The position numbers and the translations under genes are program-made. Shown in pieces: positions 6,658 through 13,191 of a DNA stretch of 21,975 nucleotides (position 1 is the first letter of the stretch; each line of letters begins with the position of its first letter). The notes under the pieces are model-generated. The model did no database searches. It was not told the origin of the DNA and saw nothing but the letters and a program-made list of their open reading frames with translations. Source of the DNA: JBGTFE01 sp036403235 (GTDB lineage Bacteria; Acidobacteriota; Blastocatellia; Pyrinomonadales; Pyrinomonadaceae); assembly GCA_036403235.1 (NCBI GenBank), contig DASWRI010000041.1:1-21975 (forward strand), written 5' to 3'.

Positions 6658-7248
6658 CTATTCAACCAGCAAAACATACGGAATCGTGGTCGTTTTCCAT
6701 TTGTCGCCGAAAAGGCGTTTGGCCTGGTCGGTGGCGAGAGCGATAAAGCTCTCCCACTGGATCGGGTGGATGGTCTGGCAGCCTTCGCTGCCGGTCGTGT
6801 TAAAGCCGCCTTTGTGGATGTTGATTCCGAAGTTGCCCTTGCATTGGTATGGCTCGATTTTGCCGTCGCGCGTTACTTCGACGTCGCCGGCGCGCTGGCA
6901 GAGCGCGAGATATCTTCCTTTGTGTTTGTCGAAGCGGTGAACAAACCACGCGCCCGGATTGAGCGACGCCATTCCTTTGCCCGCGCCCGTTCCCGTTCCT
7001 TTGCGCACGAACGAAGGGTCGGTGTTGGCGTTGTAAGCGGCGAAAACGCTCGGCGAATGGATAAAAATCGCGTCGTCATACAAACCCCGGTCATTGACGC
7101 CGGGCGCGCCCATCGAGTTTTTGTAATATCCCCTGATTCCGACGACGATTAAAGGATTTGCAGCGGGGTCGATGTTAAAGGGAGCGAGCCTCGCTTCGAG
7201 CTCCGCACTCGTCAGTCTCGGTTTACCTGTCGGTAGCATTTTAGGCAT
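6658..7248 (-). CDS. Protein with an L,D-transpeptidase-like His/Cys motif
   Basis: This 196-residue protein is not a standard named family to me. Its C-terminal half carries INIHKGGFNTTGSEGCQTIH (H145, C157, H161), which resembles the H...(S/T)xGC active-site motif of YkuD-type L,D-transpeptidases and similar phage-encoded proteins of unknown role. If that holds, C157 would be the nucleophile acting on peptide cross-links in peptidoglycan. Unlike most YkuD enzymes it has no signal peptide or TM segment: the mature start reads MPKMLPTGKPRL. The start at 7248 is chosen because GGAGG lies 6 bases upstream; an in-frame ATG further upstream lacks such a site. It is convergent with rluB. Function uncertain. 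Confidence 0.7.
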   Translation of the reverse strand: MPKMLPTGKPRLTSAELEARLAPFNIDPAANPLIVVGIRGYYKNSMGAPGVNDRGLYDDAIFIHSPSVFAAYNANTDPSFVRKGTGTGAGKGMASLNPGAWFVHRFDKHKGRYLALCQRAGDVEVTRDGKIEPYQCKGNFGINIHKGGFNTTGSEGCQTIHPIQWESFIALATDQAKRLFGDKWKTTTIPYVLLVE

Positions 7249-7561
7249 AATTTCCTCCAAGAAATTTAAATTGATTGTTAAACTGATTTTCGTATACAAA
7301 AAAGAGTCGCAAGAAAGACGTTTTCAAAGGCGGCGTTTTGCCGGTTTAATTGCCTTGTTTCGGCGGAGAAAAGATTTGGCGCTGAAGGAAAATGATTTTG
7401 AGTTTATAAAAATCGCTTTGAATCAGCGGGAAATAAATTTTCTTCCGCTCGAAGCGGAAACAGCGAAAATTTTTTCTGCAAAACGAAACAAAACCTCTGA
7501 AAACCGCCCTTGTTTGATGTGCCTCTTTTTTGACATAGGTCGTGGGAAAAGTCAAGAGAAT
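7249..7561. other. Intergenic region without a supported gene
   Basis: This stretch between two minus-strand genes is AT-rich and probably holds the leader and promoter of the gene at 6658-7248. It has a GGAGG Shine-Dalgarno for that gene at about 7254-7258. A small hairpin, TTCCGCT-CGA-AGCGGAA, lies at 7443-7459. I could not find a convincing -35/-10 pair. A 150-codon open frame on the plus strand crosses it, but it overlaps the minus-strand gene's start, lacks a Shine-Dalgarno and reads like low-complexity sequence. Confidence 0.5.
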
Positions 7562-7626
7562 GAAAAGCGAATGGTGAAAAATGAAAAGTTGAAGAATAAA
7601 AATCCTTCTTCAACTTTTCATTGAAT
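7562..7626. repeat. Heptamer-periodic intergenic hairpin no. 4 (GAAAAGN family)
   Basis: AATGAAAAGTTGAAGA (7580-7595) and its exact complement (7607-7622) form a 16-bp perfect stem with an 11-base loop. The left side is five seven-base units: GAAAAGC, GAATGGT, GAAAAAT, GAAAAGT, TGAAGAA (7562-7596). It lies immediately 3' of the minus-strand DUF4440-like gene, whose stop is at 7628-7630. It could act as a transcript end for that gene, but the periodic design matches the other loci. Confidence 0.82.
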
Positions 7627-7627
7627 T

Positions 7628-8068
7628 TTATTTCATCGTCATGGCCGTGATTTCGTTGTGAAAGGCGGCGAGCCATTTGCCTTTTCGTTTGACGTAGACG
7701 CTTGTTCCGTAAATTTTACCGGGCCCGGCCTGCCCGCCGCAGGTTACGTTCTGCGTCGCTTCGTAAGTAATGAGCGCCGTGTTTTTATCGAGCATTGCAA
7801 CTTTGAAATTGCTGAACGAATAACTTTTCAGCTCGCAGGGCTTGGTGCTGATGTCCTTGATGGACTGCGCCTTTGTCGCAAAACCCGTTTCGCTGCCGAG
7901 CATGGCGTCATCTGCCAGGAAAGTCTCGAAATACTTTCCGTCGCCTTTGCCGAACGCGTCCCAGGCGCCTTTTTCCATCGTCATAAAAGTTGTATCCATA
8001 TTCGTCTGCGCCGAAACTGCCGCGAACGAGATTAAAACAAATGCGAAAGCCGCGATTATTTTTTTCAT
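7628..8068 (-). CDS. Secreted DUF4440/SnoaL-like (NTF2-fold) protein
   Basis: This 146-residue protein begins with a clear signal peptide, MKKIIAAFAFVLISFAAVSA followed by Q, so it should be exported to the periplasm. The mature part has the cone-shaped NTF2-like pattern: a helix ME-KGAWDAFGKGDGKYFETFLADDAMLGS, strands with ALITYEATQNVTCGG and KIYGTSVYVKRKGKWLAAFHNE. Many members of this fold bind small hydrophobic molecules or are of unknown function. The start at 8068 is preferred over an upstream ATG because AAGGAG lies 8 bases before it and because the signal peptide then starts correctly. Period-7 repeats lie on both sides of the gene. Confidence 0.82.
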   Translation of the reverse strand: MKKIIAAFAFVLISFAAVSAQTNMDTTFMTMEKGAWDAFGKGDGKYFETFLADDAMLGSETGFATKAQSIKDISTKPCELKSYSFSNFKVAMLDKNTALITYEATQNVTCGGQAGPGKIYGTSVYVKRKGKWLAAFHNEITAMTMK

Positions 8069-8175
8069 TCTGAAATCTCCTTTTTTGAAATTTAAAAGCG
8101 AAGCGATAAGCGGGATTACCACGACTCTTCCAGCGTATTTTTGAATTTACAAGCGAATAATATTCTTTATTCGGC

Positions 8176-8250
8176 GAAAAGTGAAAAGAGAAAAGCGGAA
8201 AGATTAAAATCTCTTTCCGCTCTATTCACTTTTTACTTTTCACATTTCAC
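8176..8250. repeat. Heptamer-periodic intergenic hairpin no. 5 (GAAAAGN family)
   Basis: Left side: GAAAAGT, GAAAAGA, GAAAAGC, GGAAAGA (8176-8203), four units in phase. Right side: TCTTTCC, GCTCTAT, TCACTTT, TTACTTT, TCACATT (8212-8246). The core AGCGGAAAGA/TCTTTCCGCT (8194-8203 with 8212-8221) is a perfect 10-bp stem with an 8-base loop; outside it the arms pair imperfectly. It abuts the stop codon of the minus-strand CoA-binding gene (8251-8253). The unit is close to that of hairpin no. 4. Confidence 0.8.
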
Positions 8251-8688
8251 TCATTTGGCGTAGCGGTGTTCGACCATCAGGCATAAATCCTGCACGACCT
8301 TGATGCCGTTTTCGGCCAACGTCCGCGCCGCTTCGTCGTTGCGGATGCCGAGCTGAAACCAGACGGCTTTCGGTTTTTTCGCTAAAATGTCTTCGACGTG
8401 CTGGGTTATGTCGGCGGGACGCCGGAAAACATTGACAAGGTCAATCTCGCCGGGCACGTCGCGCAGATTTCGATAAACTTTTTGTCCGAGAATCGTTACG
8501 GCTTCCGGGTAATAAACCGGAACCGGAATGATTTCAAATCCCGCTTTCGCCATATATTCGGCCACATAAAAGGCGGGCTGCGACGATTGCTGCTCGGTTT
8601 TGATGCCGAGAACGGCGATGCGTTTTGTGTTTTCGAACAAAGCTTGAATTTGCTCGCCGGTTTGCAGAATATTATCTTTCCAATCCAT
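8251..8688 (-). CDS. CoA-binding (Rossmann-like) domain protein
   Basis: This 145-residue single-domain protein matches the CoA_binding_2 type, the fold that forms the N-terminal nucleotide-binding domain of succinyl-CoA synthetase alpha. Visible features are KRIAVLGIKTEQQSSQPAFYVAEYMAKAGFEIIPVPVYYPE, VYRNLRDVPGEIDLVNVFRRP, KAVWFQLGIRNDEAARTLAENGIKVVQDLCLMVEHRY. The conserved CLMVEH near the C-terminus is typical. These stand-alone proteins bind CoA or a similar nucleotide; no enzymatic role is established. A possible link to the acyl-CoA dehydrogenase and MeaB in this window is only suggestive. The start at 8688 is 5 bases from the stop of the upstream minus-strand gene, so the two are probably co-transcribed. 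Confidence 0.88.
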   Translation of the reverse strand: MDWKDNILQTGEQIQALFENTKRIAVLGIKTEQQSSQPAFYVAEYMAKAGFEIIPVPVYYPEAVTILGQKVYRNLRDVPGEIDLVNVFRRPADITQHVEDILAKKPKAVWFQLGIRNDEAARTLAENGIKVVQDLCLMVEHRYAK

Positions 8689-8693
8689 AGTTT

Positions 8694-9086
8694 TTATATT
8701 TTATACGATTTTTTCGCTTCGCGCGTGAGCCAGAACGCCCAGACCATCAGGACGAATTGAAAAGGCAGCCTGACGTATAAAACGAGCGGGCTGAATTCGG
8801 GAAAAAGCGCGGCGTTTTGCGCCATATAAATGTTTGCCGGAAAGACGGCGATTAAAAGCGCAATCAAGCCGTAAGCGGCAAAGCGCGTGAATCTCGGGAT
8901 TAAAAGCAACCCGCCGAAAAAGATTTCGAGCGCGCCGCTCAAATAAATTAGAAACAAATGCCACGGCAAAACGGGCGGCATCATTCGCCGGTAAAAATTC
9001 GGATTGATAAAATGATTTATTCCCGCCGCGACAAAACCAATCGCCAAAAGCCATCTGAAAATCGATTTGACAATCCGCATACACAT
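8694..9086 (-). CDS. DoxX-like four-helix membrane protein
   Basis: This 130-residue protein has about four hydrophobic helices: FRWLLAIGFVAAGINHF, LFLIYLSGALEIFFGGLLLI, FAAYGLIALLIAVFPANIYMA and VLYVRLPFQFVLMVWAFWL. The first-helix pattern (A)GxNHFxxPxFY followed by the ALEIxxG motif is typical of the DoxX/DoxD-like family, integral membrane proteins with poorly defined roles in sulfur or redox metabolism. Two in-frame ATGs (9086 and 9080) fit equally well and neither has a Shine-Dalgarno. The gene is divergent from the acyl-CoA dehydrogenase gene with a 57-base gap, and its stop lies 5 bases from the CoA-binding gene's start. Confidence 0.83.
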   Translation of the reverse strand: MCMRIVKSIFRWLLAIGFVAAGINHFINPNFYRRMMPPVLPWHLFLIYLSGALEIFFGGLLLIPRFTRFAAYGLIALLIAVFPANIYMAQNAALFPEFSPLVLYVRLPFQFVLMVWAFWLTREAKKSYKI

Positions 9087-9103
9087 TATTTTACGCTAAG
9101 TTT

Positions 9104-9131
9104 TTGGTATGATTAAATAAACTTTTATACA
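9104..9131 (+). promoter_or_regulatory. Possible sigma-70 promoter for the acyl-CoA dehydrogenase gene
   Basis: TTGGTA (9104-9109) and TATACA (9126-9131) are separated by 16 bases in the short divergent gap before the ATG at 9144. Each box matches the consensus at four of six positions. This is only a pattern match, and the start would lie very close to the ATG, giving a very short leader without a Shine-Dalgarno. Confidence 0.4.
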
Positions 9132-9143
9132 AACAACCCAAAT

Positions 9144-10286
9144 ATGAATTTTGAACTTAACGAAGAGCAGGAACAGATAAAAGCAAGCGTGCGCGAATTT
9201 GCCGAAAGCGAGATTCGCCCGAACGTGCTCGAATGGGACGAGACGCAGCATTTTCCCGAAGAGCTGCGCCCGCAGATGGCCGAGCTCGGCCTGATGGGAA
9301 TTCTCTTTCCCGAAGAATACGGCGGCGCGGGAATGGGCTATGTCGAATACGCGACGATTATCGAGGAGCTCGGACGCGTCGACGGCTCGGTCGGTTTGTC
9401 GGTCGCGGCGCATAATTCGCTTTGCTCAAATCATATCTATCAATTCGGCACGGAACAGCAAAAACAGAAATATCTCGTTCCGCTCGCTAAGGGCGAATCG
9501 TTCGGCGCGTGGGGCTTGACCGAGGCGCAGGCCGGTTCGGACGCTTCGGGCACGCGCACCAACGCCGTCAAACAAAACGGCGGCTGGCGCGTCAACGGCT
9601 CGAAAAACTTTATCACTCACGCGATTGCCTGCCGCACGTGCGTTGCCGTCGCCGTCACCGACAAGGAAAAGGGCAGCAAGGGCATCACGGCTTTTATTTT
9701 CGACAAATCGATGGAAGGCTTCGCGCCCGATAAAAAAGAAAACAAGCTCGGAATGCGCGCGTCCGAAACGGCTTCGGTCGTCTTCGAAGACTGTTTTGTG
9801 CCCGACGAAAATCGTCTCGGCAACGAAGGCGAAGGATTTCTTCAGGCGATGCAGGTTCTCGACGGCGGGCGAATCTCCATCGCGGCGCTTTCGGTCGGAA
9901 TCGCGCAGGGCGCGTATGAAGCGGCGGTCAAATACGCCAAAGAACGTCAGCAGTTCGGCCGCCCGATTGCCGAATTTCAGGCGATTCAATTCAAGTTAGC
10001 CGATATGGCGACGCAAATCGAGGCCTCGCGGCTGCTGACGATGCAGGCCGCGTATCTGAAGGACAACGGCAAAAAAACGACGAAAGAATCTTCGATGGCA
10101 AAACTTTTCGCGTCGGAAACGGCCGTCAGAGTGTCGGAAGAATCCGTCCAGATTCACGGCGGCTACGGCTACACGAAAGATTATCCGGCGGAAAAATACT
10201 GGCGCGATTCGAAGCTCTGCACCATCGGCGAAGGCACGAGCGAGATTCAGCGTCTGGTCATCGCCAAGCAGTTGTTGAAAGCCTAA
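9144..10286 (+). CDS. Acyl-CoA dehydrogenase
   Basis: This 380-residue flavoenzyme performs the first step of fatty-acid or branched-chain acyl-CoA beta-oxidation, introducing a trans-2 double bond with FAD and passing electrons to ETF. The three-domain layout is visible: N-terminal helices (LNEEQEQIKASVREFAESEI), the middle beta domain (GESFGAWGLTEAQAGSDASGTRT, then GSKNFITHA), and C-terminal helices (YAKERQQFGRPIAEFQAIQF). It ends in IHGGYGYTKDYPAEKYWRD and IGEGTSEIQRLVIAKQLL. The catalytic base is probably Glu363 in GEGTSE, the position used by short- and medium-chain enzymes. Chain-length preference cannot be read. No Shine-Dalgarno is visible before the ATG. Confidence 0.95.
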   Translation: MNFELNEEQEQIKASVREFAESEIRPNVLEWDETQHFPEELRPQMAELGLMGILFPEEYGGAGMGYVEYATIIEELGRVDGSVGLSVAAHNSLCSNHIYQFGTEQQKQKYLVPLAKGESFGAWGLTEAQAGSDASGTRTNAVKQNGGWRVNGSKNFITHAIACRTCVAVAVTDKEKGSKGITAFIFDKSMEGFAPDKKENKLGMRASETASVVFEDCFVPDENRLGNEGEGFLQAMQVLDGGRISIAALSVGIAQGAYEAAVKYAKERQQFGRPIAEFQAIQFKLADMATQIEASRLLTMQAAYLKDNGKKTTKESSMAKLFASETAVRVSEESVQIHGGYGYTKDYPAEKYWRDSKLCTIGEGTSEIQRLVIAKQLLKA

Positions 10287-10313
10287 AGAAAAAAAGTTAT
10301 TTTTGTAAGGAAA

Positions 10314-11303
10314 GTGTTCAAAATTTTTCTTTACAAACATTTATCGAGTGCCGGTCTTTGCGTTTTGATGCTTTGCCCGGCGCTCTTTATTTCCTGTCAA
10401 AACGCGGCTCAGAAGGACGCGGGACTGCTGGCGCAGGACGCGCGCGCCAAATCCGAATTAAACCGAACCGGCCAGCTTTTGAGCGGCGGCTACCCGCTGA
10501 CGCCGCCGGATTTTGAAGCAATCAAACAAATCCACGAAAAATATCCGAATTCGGCGGAGGTCAGAAACGTCTATCAAAGCGCGCTCGCGCGGCGCGGCGA
10601 TTGGGAAAGCCTCGTCAAATTAATCGAGACCGCTCCCGCGGCGGAACGCAGGCGCGAAGACAATTTGAATTTAGCGCGCAGTTATCTCAAACTAGGCCGC
10701 TACGAAGATGAAATCAACTTGATAAAACCGCTCGCCGACGCCGCGCCGAACGACGCCGACCTCAATTCCCTGCTCGCTTACGGTTATTTTTATCAGGGCC
10801 AGACGGACGAAGCCGCCAAACGTCTCGACGCGGTCTGGAATCTAATCGTTCAAAACAAAAAAATCGACGAGATAAACACGCGCGGAATGATTTATTTTCG
10901 CCAGAAAAATTACGATAAAGCGATTGAAACTTTCAAAACGGCGCTTGAAATCAACCCGGACGACGTTTCGGCAAACAACACTCTGAGCCGCATCTACGCG
11001 GTCGAGGGCAACGCCGTGCAAGCGGAAATTTATCGTCAGAAAACCGAAAAAGCGCAGGCCGCGATTAGCGAAAACGAAACGAAAGCAAGCCGCGCGGTGC
11101 AAAATGCGTATCAACTCGAAGACGCCTGGAAAGCAAAGCGTTTCGAAGAAGTAATCGCTTTGGCGCGCGGTCTGCTCGCCGACGCCGACGAACGAAACAA
11201 GCCCGCTTTGTATCAATATTTAATCGAGAGCTATAAGGCGCTCGGCAAAACGGACGAAGCGCAGAGAGCGCAAGCCGAAGCGCAAAACTTGAAGCAGAAA
11301 TGA
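10314..11303 (+). CDS. TPR-repeat lipoprotein
   Basis: This 329-residue protein has an N-terminal export signal with a cysteine at 28 (CPALFISC), an imperfect lipobox, so it is probably a lipoprotein. The mature part is helical with tetratricopeptide-like units: NLARSYLKLGRYEDEINLIKPLA, NSLLAYGYFYQGQTDEAAKRLDAVW, TRGMIYFRQKNYDKAIETFKTALEINPDD and NTLSRIYAVEGNAVQAEIYRQK. Such repeats hold protein complexes together. The GTG start is supported by TAAGGA 8 bases upstream, and the leader would be too short from later codons. Its stop overlaps the start of the next gene (ATGA), a UnbV-like lipoprotein, so the two proteins are probably made together and may interact at the periplasmic face of a membrane. 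Confidence 0.85.
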   Translation: MFKIFLYKHLSSAGLCVLMLCPALFISCQNAAQKDAGLLAQDARAKSELNRTGQLLSGGYPLTPPDFEAIKQIHEKYPNSAEVRNVYQSALARRGDWESLVKLIETAPAAERRREDNLNLARSYLKLGRYEDEINLIKPLADAAPNDADLNSLLAYGYFYQGQTDEAAKRLDAVWNLIVQNKKIDEINTRGMIYFRQKNYDKAIETFKTALEINPDDVSANNTLSRIYAVEGNAVQAEIYRQKTEKAQAAISENETKASRAVQNAYQLEDAWKAKRFEEVIALARGLLADADERNKPALYQYLIESYKALGKTDEAQRAQAEAQNLKQK

Positions 11304-13066
11304 AAAGCGAAAAATTTATATTTTTAAGATTTCACCATCGAAACGCGGTGAAATCTCTTGGTTTGCTCCTCATCGCCGCGGCGTTTATTTTGAGCGCTTG
11401 TTCGAATGCGCCGCAGTCGAATTCGAAAAATCAGCCGACGACAAAATCGAACATCCAATTTTCGGACGCGACTCAAACAAGCGGCGTAAATTTCAAGCAC
11501 GTCCCGACGCGTTCCGAGAACAAGTGGCTGCCCGAAATTATGGGCAGCGGCGTCGGAGTGGCGGATTTTAACCGCGACGGCGCGCCCGACATCGTTTTAA
11601 TCGGCGGCGGCGCGGTCGGCGCGGGCGCGCGTCCGGCGGAAGCGAAAAACCGTCTCTACATCAACGACGGAAAAGGAAAATTCACCGATAAAACCGACGA
11701 ATGGAAGCTCACGAGCGTCAGCTACGGAATGGGTCTGGCAATCGGCGATTACGACGGCGACGGCTGGACTGATTTATTTTTCACCACCTACGAAGGCGAC
11801 AACCGCCTGTTAAAAAATACCGGCGGCAGTTTTGAGGACGTGACGGAAAAATCGGGCATAAAATCCGATAACGCGTGGGCGACGAGCGCCGGATTTTTCG
11901 ATTTTGACGCCGACGGCGATTTGGATTTGTTCGTCGTTCGTTATGTCGATTTTACGACCGGAAACGCGCAGAAAACTTTTCACAACCGAACGCTTGTCTA
12001 CCCGACGCCGATTCTTTATAAAGCTGTCGCCGACCAGCTCTGGCGCAACGACGGCGGCGGGAAATTTTCCGACGTCAGCGAGCAGGCAGGCATCAATTCC
12101 GCTGCCGGAAAAGGTCTCGCGCTGGCGCTCGGCGACATCGACTGGGACGGCGACACGGACGCATACGTCGCCAACGACACCGATTCGAATTATCTCTGGA
12201 TAAACGACGGCCGCGGGAAATTCAAAAACGTCGCGCAAATTTCCGGCGCGGCTTACAGCGAAGTCGGAAAAGAACAGGGAAATATGGGCGCGGATTTTTC
12301 CGACATCGACGGGAACGGTCTGCCCGATATCGCGGTGACGACTTTTCAGGACGAAGCGACGGCAATTTACAGCCAGACCGCGCCGATGCTTTTTGCGGAC
12401 GTTTCCGACACGGCCGGAGTCGGGCAAAGTTCTCGCGCGCGCTTGAAATTCGGCATCGATTTTTTTGACGCCGACAACGACGGCGATGAAGATTTGCTCG
12501 TCGCCAACGGTCACATCGAAGACAATATCGAGCAAAATTCCGATTCGGTCACGTTCGCCCAGAAAAATTCGCTTTACGAAAACCTCGGGAACGGAAAATT
12601 TTCCGACATCAGTCAGGCGGCCGGAAACGCTTTTGCCGATAGACAGGTTTCGCGCGGACTCGCGACCGCCGATTTTGACTCGGACGGCGATTTGGATTTT
12701 GTCGTCTCAAACAACGGCGGGACGGCGCAGATTGCTTATAACGAAACCGCCGACAAAGGAAACTTCGTCGTGCTCTGGCTCGAAGGCGAGCGCGCCAACC
12801 GGAACGCCATCGGAACAAGAATCGTCGCCCGCATCGGCGATAAAACGTTCGAGCGCCAGGTAATGGGTTCGCAGAGCTATCTTTCAATCAGCGATTTTCG
12901 CGTTCATTTCGGTCTCGGCGCGCGGGAAAAAATCGACGAGCTGACGATTTACTGGCTCGGCGGCGAGGCGCAGACGATTCGCGACGTGCCGGGCGGAAAA
13001 TTTTACTATGTGCGACAGGGCAAAGAGCCGCAGCCGTTTGTCGCGGGCGAGAAACAGATTAAGTAA
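11300..13066 (+). CDS. FG-GAP beta-propeller lipoprotein with C-terminal ASPIC/UnbV domain
   Basis: This 588-residue protein begins with a signal sequence and a good lipobox, FILSAC (Cys34), so it should be membrane anchored and exposed. Seven calcium-binding-type DxDxDGxxD loops follow at roughly residues 89, 150, 201, 277, 333, 388 and 456 (for example VADFNRDGAPD, IGDYDGDGWTD, FFDFDADGDLD), the pattern of a seven-bladed FG-GAP/VCBS beta-propeller. The C-terminus (about 490-580) is an ASPIC/UnbV domain with NRNAIGTRIVARIG and the hallmark VHFGLGAREKIDELTIYWLGG. The family is related to animal CRTAC1 and to enediyne-cluster protein UnbV; its biochemical role is unknown. It overlaps the TPR lipoprotein gene by four bases. 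Confidence 0.93.
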   Translation: MKSEKFIFLRFHHRNAVKSLGLLLIAAAFILSACSNAPQSNSKNQPTTKSNIQFSDATQTSGVNFKHVPTRSENKWLPEIMGSGVGVADFNRDGAPDIVLIGGGAVGAGARPAEAKNRLYINDGKGKFTDKTDEWKLTSVSYGMGLAIGDYDGDGWTDLFFTTYEGDNRLLKNTGGSFEDVTEKSGIKSDNAWATSAGFFDFDADGDLDLFVVRYVDFTTGNAQKTFHNRTLVYPTPILYKAVADQLWRNDGGGKFSDVSEQAGINSAAGKGLALALGDIDWDGDTDAYVANDTDSNYLWINDGRGKFKNVAQISGAAYSEVGKEQGNMGADFSDIDGNGLPDIAVTTFQDEATAIYSQTAPMLFADVSDTAGVGQSSRARLKFGIDFFDADNDGDEDLLVANGHIEDNIEQNSDSVTFAQKNSLYENLGNGKFSDISQAAGNAFADRQVSRGLATADFDSDGDLDFVVSNNGGTAQIAYNETADKGNFVVLWLEGERANRNAIGTRIVARIGDKTFERQVMGSQSYLSISDFRVHFGLGAREKIDELTIYWLGGEAQTIRDVPGGKFYYVRQGKEPQPFVAGEKQIK

Positions 13067-13074
13067 TGACGCTG

Positions 13075-13144
13075 GACAAGTGACAAGTGACGAGTGATAA
13101 ACGCTAGCAGAAATCAAAGAATCTCGTCACTCGTCCCTTCTCTC
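13075..13144. repeat. Heptamer-periodic intergenic hairpin no. 6 (GACGAGN family)
   Basis: Left side: GACAAGT, GACAAGT, GACGAGT, GATAAAC (13075-13102). Right side: TCGTCAC, TCGTCCC, TTCTCTC (13124-13144). GACAAGTGACGAG (13082-13094) pairs with CTCGTCACTCGTC (13123-13135) at 12 of 13 positions plus one G-U. The loop contains AAATCAAA, as in hairpin no. 1, and the following CTCGTC text is also alike, so nos. 1 and 6 look like related copies. It begins 8 bases after the preceding stop. Confidence 0.78.
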
Positions 13145-13191
13145 AATCTGTGTCTGTCTATGTTAATCTGTCATTTCAAATCATTTCCAAA

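Noticed and set aside
7172..7624. 150-codon open frame on the plus strand across a gap
   Set aside because: It overlaps the start and Shine-Dalgarno of a good minus-strand gene, reads as low-complexity Lys/Arg/Phe sequence and runs into a hairpin arm.
8701..9084. Alternative 127-codon minus-strand frame over the DoxX-like gene
   Set aside because: The other frame has four clean hydrophobic helices and family motifs; this one does not.
11810..12535. 241-codon open frame on the minus strand
   Set aside because: It lies fully inside the UnbV-like gene on the other strand, whose repeated Asp/Gly codons leave few stops in the opposite strand. No Shine-Dalgarno, and the protein is not recognisable.
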